Assembly: GCA_933207985.1 (NCBI GenBank)
Contig: OW240917.1
Location: 123,713,189-123,777,188, forward strand
DNA length: 64,000 bases
Direction of reading: 5' to 3'
Origin: Pelobates cultripes
Lineage: Eukaryota > Chordata > Amphibia > Anura > Pelobatidae
The notes beneath the pieces were generated by a model. That model did no database searches and was not told the origin of the DNA. It was given only the letters and a program-made list of their open reading frames with translations. Positions within the stretch are counted from its first letter, which is position 1. Each line of letters begins with the position of its first letter. Both the position numbers and the translations under genes were made by a program. Below, piece after piece: positions 11,791 to 22,300 of the stretch.

Positions 11791-11954
11791 ATGGAGGCAG
11801 CAGCAAAGAAAGAGGAAGTGGGAGGGTCTGCCTGAGTGTTTTATTCTACTGTTTTTTTGTTCTGATTGTTTTTTTCTGAAAAGTTATTTTAACTATTTCT
11901 TTGCTGCTGGAGGTTTCAGTAAAGAAGGTAAAGCAAATATTCACCTCCTGTCTT

Positions 11955-13040
11955 GGCATAAAACTATTTACATTATTTTACATATGTACTGATTACTATC
12001 TGGACCAGAGGACATCCACAATGTGCTGTGATTCTTTTATCATCTTGTACTATATTCACTACCAGAAAGAAGTCCTTGCTTCCTATCAAGATTGTCAGAA
12101 GCGCCAGAAATCCTTTTTGTTTATTAAATCTTGTTATAATTTATAAGTTAGCATTTGGCTTAAAGCAGATCTGTCATTTCTCTGAACACAAGAGTTCCTT
12201 TATCCCCATGAAAATGCTGCAAAGACCCTAATTGAAGTGACTAGTGCAGTGGAAATACATATGCATATATTTCCTGTGTATATATGACTATGGAGTGTAC
12301 ATTAGACTAGAAAATTCGTTTCAGGCCGAACTGCAATTCAGCCAAATTCAGGCTCATAAGATGATTGGCTTTAATTCAGATTTTAAGCTGCCGAGCACCA
12401 GAATCTCAAGGGAATCAACTCACCCAAGCCCCAAAATGTTCCTTTTCATTTGGGATTCCCAATGCTGTTCCAGGCAGAAGACAAAAAGGGATGTAATGAA
12501 GAAGAAGCTGTTTTCTTTTTATTTGAGTTTATTTTTCCATGGGGCAAATAAGGAAGGACAAGACGTTTGCCCAATCATGTAAGATGAATCTCCTGTACAA
12601 TCATGAGTTAGAAAAACAGATGAATAATGGTCATGGGGCACCCAGTAAATCTAGATTTATTTTCACAGATTAAGTGACCACTGACCAACAGAAAGAGAAA
12701 ATGAGGATTAAAAATAAAACGTTACTACCAAGTAGGATTCTTTTTTGACATTTGACTTCAGCTACTAAGGGAGACAGACCAGCAATGTTTACCAGCCTGG
12801 GGAGGTCCAGGTAGTGGAGAAAACTTCAAGCATTACACATATATATTTTAAGTTTAAATCTATGAAGCAAGAAAGGCTAATTCTAATTATGAACTTATTG
12901 CACGTACCAGAATTAACTTAACAGGCCCAGCCGCAGGAAGTAAAAAGGAAGTTGATCTTATAAAGTAGTCACTCTCCACCATGGACCTTGGATATAAAAG
13001 ATAAATGGTATCCCACTGTGAATAGTAATGAACTGCAGTA
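11955..13040. other. No gene; weak hAT-related fragment near 12300-12480
   Basis: Between 12300 and 12480 the words TTCGTTTCAGGCCGAACTGC and GCCGAGCACCAGAATCTCAA resemble the body of hAT-type non-autonomous elements. No ends are visible. The rest of the stretch shows only short frames without motifs. Confidence 0.35.
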
Positions 13041-13870
13041 TATACACTGGTCAGACAGAACATTTAAATCACTGATGGGTGAAGTGAATAACATTGGTTA
13101 TTGTTGTGGTCGTGACTTAAATATGAATATTAATCTCTTAATACATAATAATTAAGCAATACAAACAACATTAATATTTTTATAATTCATGGTATGATGG
13201 TCGAATATGTGGATAGAAAATACACAAAACGTTGTAATATTAAATGTATATTTTATATAACTATAATAAATAAACCGATGCTATCAGAATGTCAATTTAC
13301 TACAATAATTATACAATACAAAACTACAACATATTACTTACAAAAGGTTGCTAAATGTTACACAAAAGGCTATTACAATTGCTAAATGTTACAATGCATT
13401 CATTTTACTTACAAGGCCCCAGCCCTTTGGCTGGGGTTAAGTCAGAGCTGGTACTACATCTTAGGTTCAGTCAGTTACAGGCAAAGAGACAGAGTTTCTC
13501 CTACATCTGGTTTTTATTCAGTGTAAGTAGGCTGGCCTGTGATGTCACTGCCAGAAGCACATGTCTTCCTACACACTGCCCCTAGTGGTGCCCCCAAAGC
13601 ATTACACTAAATATGCTTTCTTTATGATGTAAAGTCATTCATTAATAAATACCATTACAGTTATATTTTTACTATGGCACCTGTCAAGGGATGATATATA
13701 TTAGGCAGCTAGTGCACAGACAGTTCTTAAATTTCAGTTTGAAAAATGGACAAGCAAAAAGATCTGTGTAACTTTGACAAGGGCCAACTAGTGATGGCTA
13801 GACACCTGGGCGAGATCATCTCCAAAATGGCACATTTTTGAGTGAAGAGTCATAAATTCTAAAGTGCTTC
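13041..13870 (+). pseudogene. Tc1-type transposon fragment with transposase N-terminus, split by an insertion
   Basis: The left terminus reads TATACACTGGTCAGACAGAA (about 13039) and continues GGTGAAGTGAATAACATTGG. The element resumes near 13676 with GGCACCTGTCAAGGGATG and encodes a transposase start from 13746. This reads MDKQKDLCNFDKGQLVMARH then LGEIISKMA, the first helix-turn-helix of Tc1-family transposases, and then decays. About 570 bp of unrelated AT-rich sequence (roughly 13100-13675) lie between. The family is clear; insertion boundaries are approximate and no target duplication was resolved. Confidence 0.65.
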
Positions 13871-15037
13871 TATCCATATTAATTAAAGATGAAGGTTCAA
13901 GGCTTCTTCCAAAATAGCTGAATAATATAAACTATTCTATTTTAAAGAAGATATATTCATATGAAATTAACCATCCCCACTACATTTTAAATGTGAGGCT
14001 TGTCATTGTGTATAAGTGATTAAATATTTAATTGTAGTTAAAACTTAGGTCAAGCCGATGGGTTGGTGTGGTAAAACAGAAAAAGGGGGGAAGAGTCTGC
14101 ACTAACTCAAATAAGCAGCAACCCTAAAAGGGGAATCCCTCAAGAAACCCTTTGAGAAACAGGAAAATGCAAGAAAGGGAGTTAAGGACTGCGCTTGGAC
14201 AATTAAAAAAGATAAAAAATGTGTGGAAAATGTATATAAATAAAGTCAGCAATAATAATGAAATCAGATTAAGTTCATCCAGATATATGAGAGTTAAAAT
14301 TATAAATTTACACAGTCTCACTGATGTGTGGTAATACGATAATGGTCCTCAAGTGTTGCTCCGTCCGTATGGTAGATAGTCCATATATGTGAAGATAAAA
14401 AACAGAAGAAAAAGCTGCCAATGGTGAAATATTGTATGTCCAGATGTGGTATATATTCAAAGGAAAGGTATTTCACTCACATTTGTTGGAGCTTTAACCA
14501 GCTCTAGGAGAAGAGGCACTTAGTGGTTTAATCCCCACTATCGGATGTACTTGGATGGTTGGTCCGTCTATCCGGCTTGGAATTCCTTTGGTGTAGGCTA
14601 GGACCTACTCAGATGTGCGTTGTTCTTTAATGCTGTGGAGATAGGGCGCCTCTCCGATATTGGATGGTAGGTATGCACGGGATATATATAAAACAGCAAA
14701 TAGTGCTCTCAGTGTAAACGACAAAGTAATATCTTAAAATAAGTTATACTTACAAGAATAGAGCAGACGGATACTGCTCTATTGCCACAGCGCTGGTGGA
14801 ATTATCCCCACCTAAGGATTTCTTTGGACGGGATACACTTTAAGTTAAAAATAAAAAGTGGAAGGATAAAAAAATAAAACTATAGAATAGTATAAAAATA
14901 ATGTAAAAATAATGTAAAAATGCCAGGAGTAGAAAAAGTGTATAAAATACAATAAAAATAAGTGTAAGATTGGTCCTAGTATAAAAGGTAACCAAAAATA
15001 TCTTTTATTGATTAAAATACACTTATTAAAACCATTT

Positions 15038-15067
15038 ACGCGTTTCACCTTTGGGGTTTTCTCAAAA
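15038..15067 (-). ncRNA. Decayed hammerhead-ribozyme-like motif
   Basis: On the minus strand the order is TTGAGAA, a short AACC/GGT stem with a CCAAA loop, then GAAACGCG. This mimics the CUGANGA, stem II and GAAA order of hammerhead ribozymes, which are known near Penelope-like termini. The first core has two changes, so activity is unlikely. Confidence 0.35.
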
Positions 15068-15296
15068 TGGTAAAAGAACAGTACACCTGGCAAGGAACTG
15101 AATTTATAAGTATACAGAGGTTGAATATGGCGCCAAAATTTTAGTGCACCAATCACAAACAAGTATTAAAACAAAACTTAAAATACATTTCAAAATAACA
15201 TTAAAACCATATAGGTGCATGAGTATGAGTCTAATTAGGCTTGAGGAATTTAAATTTTATTAAAACTAAGCTTTAAAACGGATTTAGTTGCAGTTG

Positions 15297-15318
15297 GTCC
15301 CGATCACGTGATCGGGAC
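15297..15318. promoter_or_regulatory. 22-bp perfect palindrome around CACGTG
   Basis: The inner 20 bases read TCCCGATCACGTGATCGGGA and are self-complementary, centred on an E-box (CACGTG). It is followed at once by GGCGCGCATGCGCGG. It lies in the Penelope terminal region and may belong to that element's promoter. Confidence 0.5.
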
Positions 15319-15717
15319 GTGGCGCGCATGCGCGGATCGTCTAATGGGCGGATCACTTTCTGGCATAGACGGAGGGCTCAGTGGCAGGCATGGAAACACA
15401 ATGCTCTATGGGAAATGAAGTCCTGCCGGTCATTGTAGAATACATGCCAAAAATCAAAAGATTACAGTGTTAAAAGAGCCATGACAAGAATATAAAACCA
15501 TATTATAAAGTATAAGCTGCCACATACATTTATACATAAGGATTTTTAACCAAGAGATGCCATGAAATAATAATAAAAATATTAAAAAGCACATAGCAAT
15601 AAGATTAAAAATTAACAGGTGATGTATGAATTATAAATAGTGGTACTATGATTGCACAAAATTAGAAAAAATAAAAAATGTATTATAAAAAGGGGATATT
15701 ATTAAAAAATAGACTTT

Positions 15718-16146
15718 TCATAAAAAATTGTGCAGGTCAAAATCTGCATTAAGTCCATTTGGTGTTAGGGTCTGTAACTTATAGACCCATTCCATCTCAG
15801 TTTTACCTAAGATGTTTTTTATATCTCCTCTTCTCCAGGGTAAGGAACATTTTTTTATTCCCATATATTTTAGCATTTTGGGATCTTTATTGTGAATTAA
15901 AAAATGTTTTGATAAAGAGTGATTTAAATAACCATTTTTTATGTTCCTACAATGCTCACCTAATCTGATTTTTAAACATCTAGTGGTCATCCCAACATAT
16001 TGGAAGCCACACGGGCATTCCAATAAGTAGATGACATTCTTGGTATTACATGTAATGAATTCTTTTATTTTGAAAGTGGTTTTGGTTTTATTTGAGATAA
16101 AATCTATTATTTTTGGTGGCATTGTAGGATCAGCTGTTTTACACAC
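15718..16146 (-). pseudogene. Penelope-like element GIY-YIG endonuclease domain
   Basis: This 142-codon open frame is the C-terminal endonuclease of the Penelope-like element that continues upstream on the same strand. The GIY-YIG signature is seen as VIYLLECPCGFQYVGMTTR, with the arginine of the TTR block present and followed by LGEH. SLSKHFLIHNKDP and MEWVYKLQTL follow, and GLNADFDL ends the domain. In the copy at position 1 the corresponding helix reads ERFWIHRLQ, so the catalytic glutamate region is altered here (KTEMEW). A stop in the preceding linker (about 16150-16245) separates it from the reverse transcriptase. The domain itself is unusually intact for a dead copy. Confidence 0.85.
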
Positions 16147-16245
16147 AATCCAGTTCTTGCATTTATGAAAGCCTAAAGATTGGGGAAAAAAAGATACAAG
16201 ATTACTTGATTTGGTTTCTTTGGTGAAATTGGTGGTTACAATAGA

Positions 16246-19200
16246 TTAAACGTTAGGAGCCCCTCTAAAAATTATACTCGGCTTTTCTGGAATAATTTTA
16301 GAAAGTTTTTCATCATGTTCTAAAATATGCCAGTGTTTTTGGATAATCTTTTTTATTTCTTTACTCTTGTTGGTATAGTTAAAGGTGATAGGAAGAGATA
16401 TAGAATAATTTATGCTTTTGGGTTTATACTTCAAAAGCTCATCTCTGTTTTTATTTTTTATCTCACTGATATTTTCAAGTAGGTCTTTTTCTGGGTAATT
16501 TTTCTCCATGAATTTGTCTTTGAGGGCATTAGCTTGTTCTTCAAAATTTTCTAGTTCTGTGCAATTTCTACGTAATCTAAGGAATTGGCTTTTCGGGGCG
16601 CTGTCAAGCCACAGTTTGTAGTGGCAACTATTCTTGTCGATTACTGTATTGACACAGACTTCTTTAAAAAAGGTTTTTGTATTGATTTTACCGTTTTTAA
16701 TAAATATATTGAGATCTAGGAAATTTATTTGTTCTCTACTAAATTCATGGGTTAAAATTATGCCCCTGTTATTAGTATTAAGAACATTAAAAAAAGAAAT
16801 AAGATTGTCTTCCGATCCATTACAAATAAAAAAAGAGATCATCAATATATCTAAAATATGAGACCACGTTTGCCCTTAGGTTATCTCCGTTGTAAATGGC
16901 TGTAGATTCCCAATCTGCCATAAACAGATTGGCGTAGCTAGGGGCAAACCTGGTACCCATAGAGTCTTTGGAGGTAAAAGGAATCTAAAAAACCAGAAAT
17001 AATTATTTTTTAATCCCCTTTAAGATAAAATCAATTTGCTCTTCCGGAATTCTATCTTCCTTTGTTAAAATATATATATATATTTTTTTAATTCTTTATT
17101 TTTTCTTGTTCATAGATTAACAACAAGCGTGCAGTGCCACAACAGCATCTACAGGCAATTGCATGACATTTCAATGTGTGGCATTTTTGACAGCACAATT
17201 TTTCCTTTATAATGCGAGGGTAACAGACTATTAGACAGTAGCTTTTTATAATATAACACGCTAGACTAGATATGCATAGATCAAAAACTTGTTGTGCTTG
17301 AGATTGTATGTGCGTAGCTCGTTTTTGATGTGGTGTATAGGCATTGAAAGCACAGTAAGTAGTGTGACAGGTTATTATACTAGCAGAGGTGTCTTCATAT
17401 TGTGTGAGGCAAGCTAGTTGTTTGGTTGCGTACCTATCTAATGCCTAAGGAAAACCAAAATGAAAGTATTAGCTAGAACACACCTAGTACTGTTTGCTGT
17501 TGTTTGCTACTTAACACCACAGTGGGAGATATTGAGTAAGCACTAAAGAACATAAACAATACAAATAAAAAAAATAAAAAAAACACATGCTATGGTACAA
17601 GCTTATATTATTAGAAGAACACCCTGCCATCCCGCCGACTGACGTTTGAGCTCCAATGTCTCTGGAAGTGGAATGAGGCAGGAATCTGCACACCCGGCGT
17701 GGCCCTCGGTGGTATATGGAGTCATTGTTGTTCGATGTCCGCTCTGTGAAGGCGGAGGGTTGGGGAGTGATGTACACCTCTGCCGGCGCCGTCTAGCTGC
17801 CTGAATCCCTCCCCCTGCGGCTAGCAAGTGTTGCCGTGTGAGCGCTGTGGGCCCGTTCTGAAGGCCGAAGTGGCGTCGTGCCTCATGTGCCGCTTGCCCG
17901 AGTCAGGCATAGGGTTTGTCAGCCCGGTCTGGTGAGTTGGTGCTGCATCGCTTGTAGCCCCTCCGTCCTCTTTGTCGTGTGCGGGTGCAAGAATCATGAA
18001 GCCTAGGCATGGCATGTAACATTGTGGTGTGGCTCTGTGTCCCCTCTGATCAGGCTGCCAACGATAGGTACGTGGGGCCTGCCCTGCGTTTCTGGGGATT
18101 GCAATCCTCTGGGGGCGATAGGTGGCAGGCTCCCTGATGTGAGTTGGCAGGGTTTATCTGGTCGCCTGGGTCTTGGGATCTCTGTTGCTGAGGGGACTGC
18201 AGGGTGTGGGCCGGGATCACCTCCACCAGCCCAGGGGGGGGAGACAGGGCCCGGACCGCCAATCCGAGGAGGTCCGGCTGATTACCGTCGAGCAGGATAG
18301 CGGGGCAGCGGCCGTCCGCCCCACTCACCGCCCGAGTAGGCCTCATCCCATGAGGACGACGTATATCTCTCAGAGGGACTGAAACAAAGTCTGCAAGCCT
18401 CTCCCCGGGTCCAGTGCTTTTCCGTGTGCCGGCCCATCACACTTGGTCGGCTGGAAGGATCAGTAAGTCAGTTTTTGGGGCCCAAAAAGGCAGAAAGCTG
18501 TCAGAGCCGCCGTTCCATGCGACCAGCCAGCATGGCGGCCAGGCCCCGCCCCCCTGTTAAAATATTTTTAATGGCTTCACATCCAACTTTGTGAGGTATA
18601 ATTGTGTAGAGTGATTGGACGTCACAAGTGACCAGAATAAAATTGGGGTCCCATTTAAAATAATTTTAAAAGTTTAAAAGGGACATAGAGTCTTGAAGGT
18701 AAGATTTCATTTTTTTAACGGCAGGTTCTAAAAGAGTGTCTATATATTGGGATAGGTTACATAAAAGCGAACCTATCCCTGACACTATTGGTCTGCCTGG
18801 GGGATTAGTAGCATTTTTGTGTATTTTTGGCAGGAATCATATTACTGGGATTTTTGTAAATTTTTTATTTAAAAAATTATACTCTTGTTTGGTTAAAACA
18901 GCTTGGGATACGCCTTTAATCAGGAAAGTTAAAAAGAGGTTCTGAATGGTCTTTGTTGGGTCTGATGAAAGTTTCTCGTAAACGTCAGGATCATTTAATT
19001 GTCTGTGCGCTTCTTCTATATACATGGCACTAGATAAAATGACTAGACCACCTCCTTTATCAGCAGATTTTATCACAATGTCATTGTCATCTTGTAGCTC
19101 TTTAAGTCCTTTTTTTTCTTTATTTGTTAAATTTTGTGTATCATATTTTTTAGTCTGTAACTTGTTTAAATCATGTGTGTTTCTCGAAAACAGTTAAAGG

Positions 19201-19400
19201 GGCAGTTTTCATAAAAGCTGGATAAAATTTATATTTTTCTTTAAAATGCGTATTAATAATATGTTTTTTGGGGAGGGGGAAAGAGGTAAAAATGCACTAT
19301 TATCAGTGGGATTGTTAAAAGAAAAATTTTCTTCTATTTTTTCATTAAAATAACGTTTTAGTTGCTTTGCGGACAAACTTGTTAATGTCAATAAAAGCCT
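16246..19400 (-). pseudogene. Penelope-like element reverse transcriptase, interrupted
   Basis: Read on the minus strand, the N-terminal RT region gives IKSADKGGGLVIL (about 19070), YIEEAHRQLNDPDVYEKL and then, near 18640-18570, LVTCDVQSLYTIIPHKVG. At 18565 it is broken by a 1.48-kb insertion and resumes at 17063 with TKEDRIPEEQIDFI. Next come GTRFAPSYANLFMADWE (about 16950) and FRYIDD (about 16850), the RT catalytic motif in the Penelope YIDD form. A run of seven T after GATGATCTC puts the following block, FFICNGSEDNL, out of frame; six T would restore it. A second shift lies near 16990. The final open frame (16845-16246) covers the thumb and linker to FRGAPNV. Confidence 0.85.
17074..18554 (-). 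mobile_element. L1-like retroposon inserted in the Penelope element
   Basis: The insert is flanked by TGTTAAAATAT at 17063-17073 and 18555-18565, an 11-bp target duplication. On the minus strand it begins with a C- and G-rich leader (GGGGCGGGGCCTGGCCGCC) and ends with AATAAAGAATT followed by an A/T-rich tail, as retroposons made by target-primed reverse transcription do. At 1481 bp it is far too short for a full L1. The GC-rich left half has only short frames, so it is either an internally deleted L1 or a non-autonomous relative. Insertion and polarity are clear; family is less so. Confidence 0.75.
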
Positions 19401-19652
19401 CGAAGGGTTTTAAAAGAATTGGTTGGAGCAAATTTAAGACCTTTGTTTAAAACCAACAGTTGTGCTATAGTGAGAGTTTTTTGAGAAAGGTTAAAAATCC
19501 CACTATTTGAATTTTTGGGGGGACTTATTGTCTTTCTAATTTTTCTCTCTTGTTCCCGTCTGCCACTTCTTCTTCCTCTAGGCTTAGGGTTCTTTTTTGT
19601 GATCGTGACGGGTGAGGTGTTTGATTCAAAATGCTTGTGTGAGTGCGAATTT

Positions 19653-19973
19653 CTAAAAAATGATCCTCATTTTCGAATTCGGAATCGATTGATAGTAGTT
19701 GATATCTGTTGGAGTGGTAAGGGATACTGGGTGATTTGGGATGCTCAATTCGGTCATTGATATATCTAGATCTTTGGGGTTTGGGTGAAAAATTTCTCTT
19801 ATATGAGTTGGTGGTATATTTTTTAGATGGTGGAGAGTGTGTGTATTTTTGTTTATAATGGGGTAGTGTTTGGGATGACTGATATTTTTGTCTGGTGTGA
19901 CATTAATGTATGTGACTAGGGCTTGTGGATTCATTGGCAGATTTGTTCCATTGATGTTTAAGCAAATAATCAC
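19653..19973 (-). pseudogene. Possible N-terminal part of the Penelope-like ORF
   Basis: A 106-codon open frame upstream of the reverse transcriptase on the same strand. It is rich in Asn, Pro, Thr and His and shows no domain I recognise. Its position and orientation fit the poorly conserved N-terminal extension of Penelope proteins. A further frame at 19391-19209 lies between it and the RT. The assignment is by context only. Confidence 0.4.
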
Positions 19974-19979
19974 GAGACC

Positions 19980-20719
19980 AAGTTATTTTTAATTCTTTTT
20001 CTGAATGAATACAGTCAAAGTACATATATTTTTATTCATCAAAATACCCTAGTGACCTTTCTCATAAATGGATTTAATATAAACCAGATACAAGTTCCAG
20101 AACAGTTTTTTTTAATATTGGAAACAAGTGAAGTAGCTGGTTAAATACATGATATTGCACAACAAATGCGCAAATTGTGAGTGAACAGCCTTTGTTTACC
20201 AAAAAAAAAAACAATCAGACAAACAAATATACCATAATTAACTTATTTAGCTATTTCATATTGACATGTTGATTGGTTTCATTTTTATACTTATATACGT
20301 GATATCAAAAATACATTGTTTAAAATGCATATTTTATTAAAAGCAGTAATTGAGAATCTTTAATTGAGAATTTTTGGTGGACGTTAATTGGGAAATATGT
20401 CAAACAATTGTACCTTTTCAAAAGATTTATTCTTCTTCTTGAAATTTGACTAATTAATTCCACTTCCACTACTAATTACTTACAGGGGAACTCAAGGGCC
20501 ATCTCCCACATTTACAATGATTTATGTAGAACTATTAAGAAAAATATATGAATTTAAAATAAAGTAAAATATACGTTTAGGGCTACTCACTAAAGTCTGA
20601 ATCCTTTTGTGGAGTATCAAAATTTGGTTTAAAATCACCAGATTATCATCTTCCATTTTGCCTCAGTTTCATTCCCCATTTCCTTCTCCCAATGTACCCG
20701 CCCTATTTTTTTTTCCTTC
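19980..20719. other. AT-rich stretch without recognisable content
   Basis: Low GC, short frames only. No terminal repeats, simple arrays or coding motifs were seen. Confidence 0.5.
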
Positions 20720-21140
20720 TAAGGGATTTGAGGAATGTGGGTAGTTTATCAAGTTTGTGGGTCTGAATGTCTTAGAGCAGCGGTTCCACCTTCTGCCCTC
20801 TTTCTGAGCGGCCAGGGCCTCAATTGCCTTCATACAGGAGACACACTTTTGGGACACTTTGCGAACCACCAGGATACAAAGAAAGCTGGAGTGGCTATAT
20901 TATTTGCCAACACAACTCCATTTAACTGCCTGATTGAACAAGCTGACCCGATGGACAACTATACACCCTAGCTTGCATATACGCACCCAATGTTAAACAA
21001 CACAAATTTTTGGCACGCACCTTGAATGCTCTTAAAGATTCAGGGAAGGGCTGCTTATTATGGCCAGATACCTCACCATCACACTGGATCCATGGCTTGA
21101 CACATCTAGCCACATGTATTCCAACCTGTTACCTGTTCGT
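20720..21140 (+). pseudogene. L1-type ORF2 endonuclease fragment
   Basis: The frame near 20805-20970 reads LNCLHTGDTLLGHFANH then KKAGVAILFANTTPFNCLIE, the endonuclease block of L1-type ORF2 where a Gln-Glu-Thr-His motif normally sits; here it is changed to HTGDT. After a stop it continues LACIYAPNVKQHKFL and ALKDSGKGCLLWPDTSPSHW, in the place where relatives have a Gly-Asp-Phe-Asn block. The rest of ORF2 is missing until 22040, so the copy has lost its central part. Confidence 0.7.
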
Positions 21141-21142
21141 GT

Positions 21143-21468
21143 TTGTCCACTCTGACCATTCCTCATCCTCCAACGGCTGTTGTTACTGAGGTTTTGCAAG
21201 AACCTGTCACGGAGAAACCTGATACTCCTATCTCTATGGAAGATTCAACTTCAAAGAAAGCAAGCACCACAACTACTGATTGTCCTGTCGATAAAGACCC
21301 TCCTCCTGGCTGCACTTATGCTTCTAATGGGACTCTAGTCCATAAAGAGGACTTGCAAACCTTTGAGATGGCACTACATGCTATAAACTTCGCTCCAGCT
21401 GGTAACTCCAAAACTAGAAAATCCATAAAGAAACTTTCTGGACTGTAAGAAGGTTGAAGGGAGGGTAA
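21143..21468 (+). pseudogene. Internal remnant and polypurine tract before an LTR
   Basis: A 101-codon open frame of unknown identity (Thr/Pro/Asp-rich, ending RKSIKKLSGL) is followed by the purine-rich run AGAAGGTTGAAGGGAGGG just before TGTCACG. That run fits the polypurine tract that primes plus-strand synthesis next to a 3' LTR. I infer that the frame is the end of an LTR-retrotransposon polyprotein, but I do not recognise the protein. Confidence 0.45.
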
Positions 21469-22016
21469 TGTCACGATCATCATCGTGCCCTATGTGGACT
21501 TGTGTTCTTGGGCCTGACTGAGATTGAACCTGGGTCCTCTGCATTCCAGTCAGTGACCTTACCTTTGGTACCACGCATCTTTTGTTATTTCTTGTTTCTC
21601 CTTGTGTCCTGTTGTCTGAGTCTCTACTCCTGGACGGCTGCACACCTGTTCCTGGTTTCCAGATAAGTGGCTATTATCAACCTATTTAAACCCTGCCTTG
21701 CTTGTGACTCATGGTCAGATTGTTTTGTTCCTGTTTGTGAATCATTGCTGTACGTCTGACTCCTGGTTTGATTCTCTGCCTGTCTTCCGTTTCTGCCTGT
21801 TTGCTGCCTGTCCTGACCTTTCATTACGACCACGACTACTCTTTTTGGATTATCGAGTCTGTACTATGTTTCTGGAAGCACTGTGTCTTATCAGCCCCAG
21901 TGCACTGTTTCACAACCTTGGAGATTTCTACCTTGAGTCTCCTTGGTTTGTGTCAAATTGCAAAGGGTGCTTTAATTCTGCATGTTGGGCTCCTCCTCAA
22001 AGTAAGATCCCTGACA
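21469..22016 (+). repeat. LTR (Gypsy-type), probably a 3' LTR
   Basis: Starts TGTCACGATCATC and ends GATCCCTGACA, matching the TGTCA...TGACA inverted ends of LTRs; an alternative end is TCTGACA at 22024. CTATTTAAACCC near 21683 is a plausible TATA region. The polypurine run directly to its left supports a 3' LTR. No 5' partner is in the window, and the flanking L1 pieces suggest insertion into L1. Confidence 0.6.
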
Positions 22017-22039
22017 TTCTGACAGAGTTACCATGGGCT

Positions 22040-22300
22040 TTGAGATTCTGATATCACTAAGTCAGACACTACTACAGGTCCATCACAGGTAAACACCTGG
22101 TCCACAGGGATTTGACCTTGTTTGAGAAGCTATATTCCTCTAGAGAACATCTACAGCAGGGGATAATGATTTTATATTCCCTTTCTCTTACCTCTATGCC
22201 ACGCACACCAACGACATATATGGCCGCTGGGAACAGGACAGGGACTGCACACTGACTGATCCACAATGGGAAAATTACATATTTTGGCTCATTGAGGTAC
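22040..22300 (+). pseudogene. L1-type ORF2 fragment left of the LTR element
   Basis: Near 22222-22290 the frame reads YGRWEQDRDCTLTDPQWENY then IFWLIEV, the region just before the L1 C-terminal YKLFVNWY block, which resumes at 23885 after the LTR element. The protein continuity across 22301-23862 shows that the LTR element inserted into this L1. Confidence 0.65.

Larger units (their letters stand above)
9202..11954. mobile_element. Non-autonomous DNA element with 83-bp terminal inverted repeats
   Basis: The first 83 bases (9202-9284, starting AAGACAGGAGGCAAATATTT) are matched in reverse complement by 11873-11954, ending CACCTCCTGTCTT, with only a few mismatches. Inside are a near-perfect 47-bp hairpin (10799-10934), a GC-rich block with CpGs (10940-11250) and three tandem copies of a 171-bp unit (11290-11790). 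The word AAGACAGGA recurs at 9622, 10838 and in reverse at 10889. No transposase frame is visible. The flanks do not give a clear target duplication, so I cannot name the superfamily. Confidence 0.65.
14041..15717 (-). mobile_element. Penelope-like element terminal (pseudo-LTR) region
   Basis: This non-coding block lies downstream of the minus-strand Penelope ORF. It contains a hammerhead-like segment near 15038-15067 (GGTGAAACGCG on the minus strand), the palindrome at 15297-15318 and stretches such as ACTGCTCTATTGCCACAGCG that I associate with anuran Penelope termini. Penelope elements often carry pseudo-LTRs from tandem insertion. The lower boundary is a judgement. Confidence 0.5.

Noticed and set aside
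21497..21575. tRNA-like B box on the minus strand (GGACCCAGGTTCAATCTC)
   Set aside because: No A box at the right distance and no cloverleaf could be drawn; it lies inside an LTR, so it is probably chance or an old tRNA-derived segment.
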